From: Prorocentrum cordatum | Lineage: Eukaryota > Sar > Dinophyceae > Prorocentrales > Prorocentraceae | Length of the DNA stretch: 64,000 bases | NCBI GenBank assembly: GCA_963575745.1 | Contig: CAUYUJ010017846.1 | Location: forward strand, 1-64,000 | Direction of reading: 5' to 3' | In this document: in pieces, positions 1 through 9,430 of the stretch | Layout: each line of letters begins with the position of its first letter | Numbering within the stretch: the stretch's first letter is position 1 | Notes under the pieces: generated by a model | What the model saw: only the letters and a program-made list of their open reading frames with translations | Databases searched by the model: none | What the model was told of the DNA's origin: nothing | Translations under genes and position numbers: made by a program

Positions 1-120
1 GAGGGGGAGGAGGAGGAGGAGGAGGAGGAGGAGGAGGAGGAGGAGGAGGAGGAGGAGGAGGAGGAGCAGGAGCAGGAGGAGGAGGAGGAGGAGGAGAACG
101 AGGAAGGAGGAGGAGGAGGA
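1..120. repeat. (GGA)n purine tract
   Basis: Nearly pure GGA/GAG triplets, cut by the window edge. Long open frames through it are a by-product of the triplet repeat. Confidence 0.9.
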
Positions 121-292
121 GGCCCCGCCGAGGCGCCGACGGCGGCGCGCCCCGCACGCCGGCCGCCGCCTCCTCGAGGGGGGCAAGCGTATCTGACATG
201 CCTCGGTCGCTCTCCGCACGCCTCCTGCTTCCAGCGGCGGGGGCCCCAGAGCGGAGGCGGCCGAGCGGCCCCCGCGGGCCCACGCCGCGGTT

Positions 293-490
293 CGAAGAAG
301 AAAAAAGCACCATAAACATCAACTTCGGGCGCTCTGCGCGGATTTCTTGGGTCTGCGCAGGGGCCCCCGGCGGCGCCTCCGGCGCCGCCCCTGGCGCGCT
401 CCGCGCGCCAGGGAGGGGGGTCCGGCGCAGATCCAAGAAATCCACGTGGAGCGCCAAAAGTTAATGTTTATGCCGTGTCTTTTTCTTCAG
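293..490. mobile_element. Foldback (MITE-like) element with three-way-junction fold, copy 1
   Basis: Two imperfect inverted arms (about 293-358 and 425-490) pair with each other. The inner 19 nt (340-358 against 425-443) match 18/19. The outer part also pairs (311-320 CATAAACATC against 463-472) and stays alignable to about 293/490 with small indels. Between the arms lie two perfect GC-rich hairpins: a 9-bp stem at 369-377/381-389 and a 10-11-bp stem at 389-399/403-413, each with a TCC loop. The result is a stem carrying two side hairpins. A diverged relative sits at 28310-28497. There is no coding capacity. The likely nature is a non-autonomous foldback element; a structured RNA gene is the alternative. 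I found no clear target-site duplication. Confidence 0.6.
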
Positions 491-757
491 CGGTGGGCGT
501 GGCCTGCTTGGGTCGCCTGGCGTCGCGACGGGCCGGGCAGACGTCGTGGGGTCGGCGCGGCATGGGCGTTCCCCCCGCGCCCAGCGGCAGGCCGCAGTCT
601 CAGAGGAGAGGCGGAGAACGCCGGCATGGAAGACCCAAGACCGGGTGAACCCTGCCAGCCCGGTGGCACGCCTGAGCGTCGTCCGGGGCTACAGTAGGTG
701 ACGCTCAGAGCTCGGGCACCCCCGCGTCCCGAGGGTTCTCGGTGGCGGCGGTCGGAG

Positions 758-868
758 CCCTCGTCCTCGCCGTCGTCGTCGTTCTCGTTGTCCTCGTCGT
801 CCTCGTCCTCGTCCTCCTCGTCCTCGTCAACCTCGTCGTTGTCGTCCTCGTCGTTCTCGCCCTCGTAG
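758..868. repeat. CGTCCT/CGTCGT-rich microsatellite
   Basis: Degenerate GTC/CTC triplets. The acidic (minus) or Leu/Val-rich (plus) open frames across it are repeat artefacts. Confidence 0.8.
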
Positions 869-1079
869 ATCGGATGTGTTCTGGCCGAGTCATCCGCAGG
901 GGAGCGGAGGTGACCGCGCTGCGCCTGTCGCGGCTTGGGCGGGGGAGCTGTCCTTCTCCATCGGGTAAGGCGCAAGAGCGCGAAGACAATCGTGCTTCGC
1001 GCGGCGCGGCGCGCAAGGTTATGGTTAAGGCAGCCAGAGGCCATCGACACATCCCTCTTGTGTGCCTGAACCGTGGACA

Positions 1080-1660
1080 AGAGGCCTTTGGGATACGACT
1101 CGGGGCCTCTTATGAGGCCTCTCTCTGGAGGCTCATTGAGAATAAGAGTGGAGCCCTCCGGGGTGCCTCGTGGGGGCCTCGGGGGATCTCTCTGGATGCC
1201 TAAGAGGGCCTCTGGGGGGCCTGCTGGCTGTCTCGGGGTCTATCTTGGGGTGGAAGCCTCCGAACGGCAGTTTGAGTTTCCCTTTTCAGGGCCCCTCTTG
1301 CGGACCTCTTGGGAACCTTTTGGGCCCTCATCTTCGGCGGGTATTGGGGGCTTCTTGTGCCGTCTTGGCCGCTCTGAAGACCAAGATGGCGAGCAGTTGC
1401 GGAAATCCCACAACATCGCATGTGGTTGACTGATGTTGGTCTCTAGGGCCTGCCCCCAGGGCCTCCAAGACAGCCAAAGAGGCCCCCAAGAGAGCCCCAG
1501 GGCGGTCTCTTGAGCTTACCGAGGGTTCCTGTGCCTTTTTGGGCATTTCTTGAACGGCTCTCGGGGAATGTTGAAGGGGGTTGGGGCGGGTTTGGCTTCT
1601 AGGAGGCCCTTGCAGCGAACGCCAGAAGGGCGCCCCCAAGAGCACCCGAGAGCGCACAGG
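1080..1660 (+). repeat. Degenerate GGCCTCTTGGG minisatellite
   Basis: Short G-rich words of the type GGGGCCTCTTGG recur at irregular 10-20 bp spacing. The same word class forms blocks at 7800-8460, 18410-19090, 41000-41335, 42180-42760, 56640-57000 and 63725-64000, in either orientation. Confidence 0.55.
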
Positions 1661-2811
1661 AAGTTTGGGAAAATTGTGCTCGGGCCCTGTCAGATCCTAC
1701 AACTCCTCTAACACTCACATCTGCACGCAAGAGCATGGAGCATTCCATGACGTTCTGAAGGCACCGTGGCAGAAGTGTGGGCATTGCCCCCGCGGGCTTC
1801 CACTGCCCGCGCTCGGGCGCGCATGGCAGCACTGCTCTTCGAATTGGCGTTCTAGCTCTCCCACAAGTTGGCCAACAGTTGGCTTCCCGTTTCCAGGTTT
1901 CAACCTGAAGGTCTAGGCTGGAAGCTTGATTGTTCTGCTCGGCAGCCCATGTTTTATCAAGCCAGAGGTATACCATTCTGTTGATTTTAGGATCGGCAGT
2001 CTTGTGGGCTGAGGGGTGATCTTTCTGAGTTCATCCAGACGGTCTGCTTTGGATATTGCACCTAGGTGTAGGCCGTGGGAGATATCATGATGTCCCCCAC
2101 TCGTTGGTCGGGTTGGAAGCCGGCGCGGACCTATGTCGGGAAGTATTGTCTTTCACGTGTAAGGGGGTGTCGGGAGGATGTGAGTTGAGGGTGTCGGCCA
2201 CCTGTTTGGGAATCGAAGCAGCATACGATTAGGTGCTTGACTGCAGTGGAGGAGTCAGTTGATGCTCGTTGTTCCCTGGGCAACTGCACATTGACATGCT
2301 CCGTGCGAGAAGGCTTAAAGTGTTGCCGTGATAGCAGATCCGCGCGACACTGTCTCGATGTATTCAGCAACGCCACAACATCACATCAGGGAATGGGCAA
2401 GCAAAGGTGCGGTCAGGAGGGAGCGCCGACGCATAGTCCGCCGCCGCCCCTGCTTAAGAGCAACGCCCCCCACGCCGTGGATGCGGTCGGCAAGCACTTC
2501 AGAAAATCACGGCGTTACCCGTAGGGAGTCCCCGAACGGGGCCGCGGGGATCTCTTTGTGCCGCAGCCCCGCGTTTGCGCCCCATCCCCAGGCCGCATCT
2601 CTGGAGGGCGGAATCCTCGCTCTCGCCACCGCCCCCCCAGAGGAGACCCAAGCCTACAGGCTCTCAGCTGTGACCCGCGCTTAGCTTGCCCTTCTGTGTG
2701 CCCCTTTCCCGTCCCTAGTATTCTTCATTTTGGTTTAGCCGACTGCCTCGAGCCAGGCGCGAGCGCGTCTGCAGCGCCTCCTCCCCTTGGAAAAAGTGCG
2801 TTGATTCGGTT
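1661..2811. other. No recognised feature
   Basis: Mixed-composition DNA with short open frames on both strands. None shows a domain I recognise, and I see no repeat structure or RNA gene. Confidence 0.4.
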
Positions 2812-3030
2812 TGATGATTTTTCGGCGGCGAGCCTGGGGGGAAGTGAGGAGGGGACGGCCTTCTGAGAAGGCTCGGATGTTCTCGGGCCTTCCGGGAGGT
2901 TTCCTGGGCCTTTCGGGAAGACACGGAAAATTTCTCCGAAGCCCAGAGGCCTTCTGAGAAGCCCCACCGCCTCCCGAGAAGGCGGCTTTCTCCCCCTCTC
3001 GCTTCCCCCCCTCGCTCGCCGCCAGTTTGT
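2812..3030 (-). repeat. Dispersed palindrome-rich element, copy 1
   Basis: This stretch is studded with variants of the palindrome CCTTCTGAGAAGG. Its reverse complement aligns along its length with 23225-23440: CTTCTCAGAAGG words, a TTTCCGTGTCTTC-like centre, CCTTCTGAGCAGGCC, then CTCCTCACTTCCCCCC and GCTCGCCGCC at the end. A partial relative lies at 50895-51340. Co-linearity over about 210 bp means it is a dispersed repeat and not chance palindromes. Confidence 0.55.
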
Positions 3031-3126
3031 TGAGCCTCTGGGGGCTCATCCTGGGCTCCAGCGGCCAACGGGCCAGTGATCCATGGCGGCCCCGCGACAT
3101 GCAGAGGAGCGAGGGAGCGGGCGGGG

Positions 3127-3285
3127 AGCGGGGAGCAAGGAGGAGGAGGAGGAGGAGAAAGGGGAGGAGGAGGAGGGTGGATGGAGGAGGAGGAGGAGGC
3201 CTCTAGAGGAGGAGGAGGAGGAGGAGGAGGAGGAGGCCTCTAGAGGAGGAGGAGGAGGAAGAGGAGGAGGAGGAGGAGGAGGGGG
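3127..3285. repeat. (GGA)n tract with CCTCTAGAGG interruptions
   Basis: GGA triplets interrupted twice by GGCCTCTAGAGG (near 3198 and 3234). No coding assignment is justified. Confidence 0.85.
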
Positions 3286-3844
3286 GGGATCCCCGCCTGC
3301 CCTGCGACCCTAGGTGGCCTTCCTCCACCCGCAGGGGGTCGGCGGTTCCAGGCCCGCAGGGGGGTGCTGCCTTTCCGGCGCTCCCTCTCGGCGACCAGCA
3401 CCGGACATACGCACGGCTGGGCAGCGCGCCTCGTCACTCGGGCAGTGGCGAAGCGTCCTGGCGCTCCGATCGGCCTGCCAAACGATGTGCTAAGAACCTC
3501 GTGTGGTTTCCACGCCACGTTCTTGGATCATTTCTGTCTGGGACTGTCCTGTCTCAGCACATCGAAACATCTCTGGGTTCTAAGAACGTTTCGTGGTAGG
3601 CCTATAGTAATGCCGGGACGGTCGGTCCCTGCTCAATCGTCCCTTTTTTCCCCTCCCTCCCTCTCTCCCATCTCGTTCGAGTAGGGGATCGACTCCTGAA
3701 TTGATTTGCCCCACATCGATTTGCTCGACGAGTCTACGAGACATGCGTAGGGTGCTCCCTAGGTGTACGGGGAGTCCTACGCATTCGTGCGTACACTCAA
3801 CGGAAGCATGACTTCTGGCATGGATCGATTACGCAGCCAATCCC
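3286..3844. other. No recognised feature
   Basis: Non-repetitive sequence between the GGA tract and the composite element. No domain, RNA gene or repeat recognised. Confidence 0.35.
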
Positions 3845-4745
3845 TCATTCGATTCTCCTTACAGATAGCCCCGCCCTGTCGCACCCCCAGGGGTGTCGGA
3901 AGGGCGCGCCTGGCGTTTCGCCTGAGACCCTCTCACCACGTTCGATCGTGAGACCTGAAATTTAGGACGATTGCATGGGTGGATGGGGTCGTTTACAAAA
4001 TTGGGCTCTCGCCTCAGCGCCGTGCAAATTCGCCTTGGAAGTTTGCAACAGCTATAAGCATGCAGGGCTGGTCCTTTCAAATTCGTGACTGAAGCGTACA
4101 GCAGGAAAGGACAAACAAAAAAACATTCGTATTCAAAGCTCGCAACCATTGGACGGATGGTGAGCGGCACGTGTTCAGAACGGGGTCGTACCTCAGCGCC
4201 GCGCAGCTCTCGCCAGAGCGCCGTGCAGCTCTCACACCAAAAGCTTGCAACAGCTATTAGGATGGAGGGCGGCTTATTTTCAAACTGGGGCTCTCGCGTG
4301 AGACCTCCGTACCTGTTATTGTCAGCAGCCTGCAAACATATAGAGCAGCAGCACGGATAGAGAGCGGTTCGATTTCAAAGTGGGGTTCTCGTTGGAGACG
4401 TCCTCAGACTGATGGCCAGAAGCGCAAGGTCTTTGCAACACTTGTACGGACGGTGGGGGGCCCTTTTAAGAATGGAGCCCTCGTTGGGCACCCCCGTGGA
4501 TGTTATGGCCCTACCCTTTTGCAGCACTCTCGACAAAGAGATGCGAGGCAGATTCGTGTTAAAAAGCGGAGCTCTCACTGTCATGGCAGACCTGTGGGGC
4601 GTGCGTCTTCCAAGGGAGGGCGCTGCTTGCAGTGAAAACGAGGGCAGCTAGTGAATCACGAGGTGGGAACGCGAGGAGATGCTGTATTTGCACAGTCGTT
4701 GATACGTCCTGGGTTTTCACCTGTCCTTCCTGACCTCCTGCTCCT
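3845..4745 (+). mobile_element. Composite 83-bp-repeat element, decayed copy (C1)
   Basis: The left end shows the family start (TTACAGATA, then CCCTGTCGCACCCC, then GTTTCGCCTGAGAC and CTCTCACC). About eight badly diverged 83-bp units follow, recognisable by CTCTCGCCTCAGCGCCG, TTTGCAACAGCT and GGATGGAGGGCGG. The right end near 4696-4745 matches the family 3' end (CGTTGAT, TGGGTTTTCAC, GTCCTTCCT) and runs into CCT repeats. It is far more diverged than copies at 15.1, 29.3 and 34.6 kb, so it is an old insertion. Confidence 0.55.
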
Positions 4746-4940
4746 CCTCGTCCCTCCCTGCTCTTTCTCCTCCTCTTCTTCTTGTTCCTCCTCCATCCAC
4801 CCTCCTCGTCCACCTCCTCCTGCTCCTTCTGCTCCTCCTCTTCCTCCTCCTCCTGCCATGTCCATCCACCCCTCCCTCCTCCTCCTCCTCCTCCTCCTCC
4901 TCCTCTTCCCCCTCCTCCTCCTATCCCGCCTCCTTTATCC
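4746..4940 (+). repeat. (CCT)n tract following element C1
   Basis: Pyrimidine-only CCT/CTC repeats directly after the 3' end of the composite element, as in copies C2, C3, C5 and C6. Confidence 0.85.
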
Positions 4941-6780
4941 GCCTCCTCCTCTTCGTCTTCCCTTCGTCAGCCCCTCCTGCTCATCATCCTTCTCATGATC
5001 ATCCTCGTCTTCTCATTATGTATCAAGTCCGCCCTCTTCCTTTTTGTTGTTCCCTCGTCCCTCCGTCATCCTCCCTCGTCCCCCCCTCCTCGAACCCTGA
5101 AGCCCACTGCCCCCATTCAGCGCCTTGCTCCGATTGCCAAAGGGGTGGGCTCAGAATCCCATCGTCGAGACAGGCAGCTTGAATTCCGGGGGTTCGACGT
5201 TCCGTCCACGCTCGCCATCTACGGTCAAGACGCTGAAACGAGGAACAGTTCGGGTCAGGAAAGGGCTCGCGGTTCTTCAGGTCCTTGCATGGTTGTTCTT
5301 GTAGTTCCTCGTGCACCCGGAGCGCCGAGAAGCTTCTCGACGCTCCGGCGCCACCGCAGGATTTTTCGTATGGCCGTCCCCCCGGGTCGACTGACCAGCG
5401 TCTCGCCTCGCCTCGCCTCCTCGTGCACCCAGGCGCTCCGGGGGCCCAGGAGGAGCCCCGTTCCTTGTCAGCCCTTCGTTCCGGTGCCAGCTCGACGAGG
5501 GCGACAAGGGCGCTCCAGGAAGGGCCTCGGCTTCGGCGCGCCCCGCCGTCGACGGAAGAAGCCAGCGGAAGCAAAAGGTGGCGGCGGATCCGCCAGCGGA
5601 AGGCGGCGGAAGCGAAAGCGAGCCGCCCAAAGCTGGCCATTTGCACCCAGAGGCTATTGCCGATGTCGGAGGTTGATAGACCTCCTGCCCTGACACGTCG
5701 ATTAAGGAATTGGCCGTTTTCGGTTCGCGAGAGGGCGTCACGGCCGTTATTTTTGCGGGTCCAGGTCCGTCGGTTTCGGTCCGAGGCCGTTTTCACGAAA
5801 GGGTGGTTTATTAAAGGGAGGTTTGTCCACCGCCGACGATGGCAGTCCTCGGGCCCCAGTGCTGGTCCTGCCTGATCTTCACCGCCCCCCGCGCCCTGGC
5901 AGCGTCCGCGGCTGCGCTCTGGCCCTGGCCCCGGCTGCTGCCGCGGTCCCCGCTGCCACGGCTGGCCGCTCCGGCCCGCTCACCGCGGAACGCTTCCACG
6001 TCTGAACGCCCTCCCCCTCGTCCCCTTCGCGCGGCCGCCCTCGTGTTCGCCTCTCTCTTTCTTTCTCCTGCGCGCCGGACAATTTGCCATCGGTTGCCCC
6101 AGTTAGCCCCACGCTGGTGCGGATTGCCTCTGCCTCGCCGCCGACGAACAGGTACCTGTTTAGGGCTTCGAGCAGTTCGGCGGCAGGTTCGAAGCAAGCG
6201 GGATCAACGCCGTCAGTTGTGCGGCGGGGCCGCATAACGAAACATATTCGTTGTACTAGGACTTGAGCGCGCGTGTTCTACCCAGGGCGCTCGATCATGT
6301 CTCCCGTTTCTCCTCCCCCTCTTCTTTCCCTCGGCCAACACAGCGTGGACGCGGTGGGAAAGCAAAGCGTCGGCGTGGCGACATTCTACAGCGAATGATA
6401 AATACTACCATTGGCTTTGCCGGCGAAGACGTCGAGAAATGGCGTTTATTGCGCGAACACGGGCGCCAAAAACGGCCGCGTAAGGCGCGCGAGCGCCTCT
6501 TCTTCACGGGCTTTGCCGCGCTGGCGGCATGGCCGTAATTTCCTCGCGTGTAAGCGCGCAGGCCCCGTTTTGCCCCACAGACCGCCGACCAGCGGGCAAG
6601 CGCATATTTGTCGTCCTTGCCCGCTCATCCTGCGGAGAGCCCTCTCATCCCATCCTTTCATGCGTCCTCCTCCCCTCCCACATCAATGTCCCTTTTTCCC
6701 TCGTGTTTCCCCCCCTCGAAAAAAAGTCACTTCTTTAACAAAGTTCACCGATGTCCCTCATTGCCTCTTCCCCCTCCCCT
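4941..6780. other. No recognised feature (overlapping unassigned open frames)
   Basis: GC-rich DNA with long open frames on both strands (for example 4782-5693 plus and 5023-5796 minus). They overlap antisense, begin in simple repeats, and contain no domain I recognise. In GC-rich DNA such frames are expected by composition. Confidence 0.35.
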
Positions 6781-6892
6781 CCTCCCCTTGATACATTCCC
6801 ATCCTCCTCCTCCCCCTCCTCCTCCTCGTCCTCCTCCTCCCGTCCTCCTACTCCTCCTCCTCCTCATCCTCCTCCTTATCTTCCTCTTCCCT
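6781..6892 (+). repeat. (CCT)n tract abutting the spliced-leader relic
   Basis: CCT/CTC triplets stop directly at the first base of the spliced-leader match at 6893. Confidence 0.8.
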
Positions 6893-6913
6893 CCGTAGCC
6901 ACTTTGGCTCAAG
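6893..6913 (+). other. Dinoflagellate spliced-leader relic (20/21 match)
   Basis: The 21 nt begin CCGTAGCCA, have C where the leader has T at position 10, and end TTTGGCTCAAG. That is one mismatch to the conserved dinoflagellate spliced leader. A functional SL RNA gene would be followed by a GT splice donor; here the next bases are ACTACG, so this is a leader on a former mature mRNA. Established knowledge: such genomic relics arise when trans-spliced mRNAs are reverse-transcribed and reinserted. Under uniform base composition the expected number of one-mismatch matches in both strands of 64 kb is about 2 in a million. Confidence 0.85.
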
Positions 6914-7497
6914 ACTACGATTCTGTCGGGATCTAGAGTGGATACATCTAGTCCGAGGCAGGCATGGCAGTTTTGCCTGGTGGATTCTCCCGGCCTTCAC
7001 AGTGAGAGCTGGGCCCCCAAATCCCGTTTTTGTCGACACTTACTCCGACGTTGTCGGACAGTCGCGTCGGTGGGTGAGTTGTAGAGTTCCCAGTTCTTGC
7101 TGGCGCGACTGCGATTCCTGGTGATGCTCGCTCCAGCAGGACGGACAAGAAAGACAAAGGCAAGGTCAAGAAAAGCTCCAAAAACCAGGATACTCCCTTG
7201 AGGCGCTCGAGGCGAACAGTGGTTTCCCCGATCGTCACTCCGCCGACTTCTCCAGCTGAACCGCCTGGGCCAACTCGTCGTGTTGCTCGTTCTGCTTCGC
7301 CTGGGGCTGGTAAGCGTGGGAGGAGTGCACACCGGTGTGACTCTGAGCGTGGTGCCGTTGTCCCAGCTGCTGCTAGTGTCAGAAAGGAACGGTCTCGAAG
7401 TGGGCCACGTGGATCCGAGCAAGATCAAGTTCTCTTCCAAGCATTGGAAGACGCACTCATCTGTCCATCGCAGGAGGCTCAACGGCCAGGTCCCGGA

Positions 7498-7500
<3 letters not shown>
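6914..7500 (+). pseudogene. Possible retroposed gene remnant behind the spliced-leader relic
   Basis: After the leader there is about 50 bp of possible 5' UTR, then an ATG at 6964 whose frame hits stops at about 7003 and 7075. The same frame is then open from 7081 to the CAT repeat and encodes a basic, Lys/Ser/Arg/Pro-rich stretch (SSRTDKKDKGKVKKSSKNQ near 7126). No known domain is recognised. The leader upstream implies that an expressed mRNA was the source; the stops imply decay, or introns gained later. The identity of the source gene is unknown. Confidence 0.3.

Positions 7501-7581
<81 letters not shown>
7498..7581. repeat. (CAT)28 microsatellite
   Basis: Perfect run of 28 CAT triplets. 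It would read as poly-His, poly-Ile or poly-Ser in the three plus frames. Confidence 0.95.
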
Positions 7582-7706
7582 GTCGCAGGGCCCTGGAGGG
7601 GAGGAGATAGTCAATCATTCGAAATTGGAGATGGCGTGCCTATGGCACAAGGTGTTTACCCGTAGGCCGTTGCCAACGGCATTCCTTTTTCTGTTATTAT
7701 CATTAT

Positions 7707-7721
7707 ATACATATATATATA

Positions 7722-7776
<55 letters not shown>
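7707..7776. repeat. (TA)n microsatellite
   Basis: Alternating TA after a short ATATATTATTT lead-in. Confidence 0.95.
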
Positions 7777-7779
<3 letters not shown>

Positions 7780-7799
7780 CGGGGAACCGGGCCCCCGGC

Positions 7800-8460
7800 C
7801 CCGGGGGCGGCACACTTTTTCACAATTCACCCCCCGGTCCCCTTTTTAGTCCCGTGGGTGGGTGGCGACCTTTTTCGGGGCGCTTCGGGGCCGTGCCCGC
7901 TCCTGGGGGGCGCAAATCGGCCCCCAGAGCGACCAGACAGCCGCCCCAGCGGTCCAGGACGGCCCCGAGCCACCCCGAAGACAGCCTCCAAGACGGCCCA
8001 AAAAGGTTCCAAGAAGACCCCGACGGGTGCCCCAAGAGGCCAAACTTATAGATTGTTCCGTCGGTGTGTGAAGGATTTGGGCGTTTTTCTTGTTTCGGGC
8101 CCCCAAGGCTGCTAGGCGGACCCAGAGGCGCCCAAGACCGCCCCGAAACGGCCCACGAGGGGACCAAGAAAACCCCAAGACGGCATCAGAGACCTCTCGG
8201 GAGCCCCAAGATGATTCGAGACGGCCCCAGGACGGCCCACGAGGCCCCCCAAGAGGAGCCCCAGAGCGGCCCAAAAGGGCCCCGACAGGGGGAGCACGAA
8301 CCCAGAATTCCAGCCTTCCGCCCCCTCTGGGTGCAAAGAGGCCCCGACGAGGCGCCTCGAAGTCCCCACGTCCCCCAAGAGCATTCACAACCGCCCTCAA
8401 CGAGGTTCCCAACAGACTCCCCACGAAGTACCAACGAACACCCAACAGGCCTCGGACGCA
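7800..8460 (-). repeat. Degenerate CCCCAAGAGG/GGCCCC minisatellite
   Basis: Words such as CCCCAAGA, ACGGCCC and GAGGCCCC recur irregularly. It is the same class as 1080-1660 but on the opposite strand. Frames through it are Pro/Arg/Gly-rich and not credible genes. Confidence 0.55.
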
Positions 8461-8474
8461 CAGCCCAGGCAGCG

Positions 8475-8895
8475 TGGCGGGATGGCCATGCATACATGCA
8501 TACGTACATACATACATACATACATATGCATAAGCATACAGACATAGCTATACGTGTATGCATATACATGTGTATACATGGATGCATCCGTATATGAAAA
8601 TATGTGCATATACATATACATACACATGCAAATCGCTAGCATGAACGTATACATAAACGTAATCATAAACATATCCATGTGCATCCATGAATACATACGC
8701 ATTGACATAAACACACGAAACGATATGCATATGTATACACAAGCATGCGCATATACGAATAGACATGTACACCGATATACGAGCAGACATACCTACATAC
8801 ATACAGAATGGCATACACACGTGCGTGCATACATGGATAGCGAGACACAGATACATAGTGTGTACGTATGCACATATGCACATACATACATACAC
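8475..8895. repeat. Degenerate CATA/TACA tetranucleotide repeat
   Basis: Long imperfect CATACATA-type repeat with many point changes, suggesting an old microsatellite. Confidence 0.85.
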
Positions 8896-9118
8896 GGAAG
8901 ATCTCGGACCCAGGGCACCAGGGCAATGCGGAGCCAGATTCGAGCCACCCAGTCTTATTTTGATTTTCTTCAGCCCCAGACGACGCGCCGTAGAAGCCCC
9001 CAAAACCAAAAGCCACCTTGCACGATTTTTGAGCTACAAGGTCAAATGACGGCGGGTCCCACGACCAGCCTGAAGGAAGCTCCCGAGTCAGCCTGGCAGC
9101 ACCCTACGGCAATTTGCA

Positions 9119-9430
9119 ATGATAGACCCTCGAACGCGGCTAAAACTCAAGCGCGCGCGGTTGGTTCGAATGGAAAAACAGCTGCACGAGCGCATCAAGG
9201 CCATGGCAGCTGATGTGCTCAAGGCGACACTCGAGAACCGCATGCCAGCCATCGCGTCTGAGCCTGCCCAACCGTTGCTCAAAAGGTTCGAGGAGCACTT
9301 TCATAAGCAGATCTCTGCGTATGAGAGGCAGATCATCGTGGCGGAGCCAGACGCGGCAGGGATCGAACGCATCCAGGATGTCTTCGGGTCGCGGCCCAAG
9401 GCGCTGGAGCAGGAGTTGGACCCCCCCTAG
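9119..9430 (+). CDS. Short open frame of unknown function, possibly the 5' part of LINE-1
   Basis: 103 codons from ATG 9119 to TAG. The product is charged and helix-prone (KLKRARLVRMEKQLHERIK near the start; RFEEHFHKQISAYERQ in the middle), compatible with a coiled coil. No domain recognised. It lies about 0.5 kb upstream of the endonuclease-like stretch of LINE-1 in the same orientation, so it could be the decayed 5' coding region of that element. It could equally be a chance frame. Confidence 0.2.
   Translation: MIDPRTRLKLKRARLVRMEKQLHERIKAMAADVLKATLENRMPAIASEPAQPLLKRFEEHFHKQISAYERQIIVAEPDAAGIERIQDVFGSRPKALEQELDPP

Noticed and set aside
5023-5796. 257-codon minus frame opposite a 303-codon plus frame
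   Set aside because: No recognisable domain and mutually antisense; openness is expected in GC-rich DNA.
6893-6913. Functional SL RNA gene
   Set aside because: No GT donor follows the leader and no SL RNA body was recognised downstream.
9140-9170. tRNA-like GGTTCGAAT word
   Set aside because: No matching cloverleaf arms around it. I found no tRNA or rRNA gene in the window by eye.
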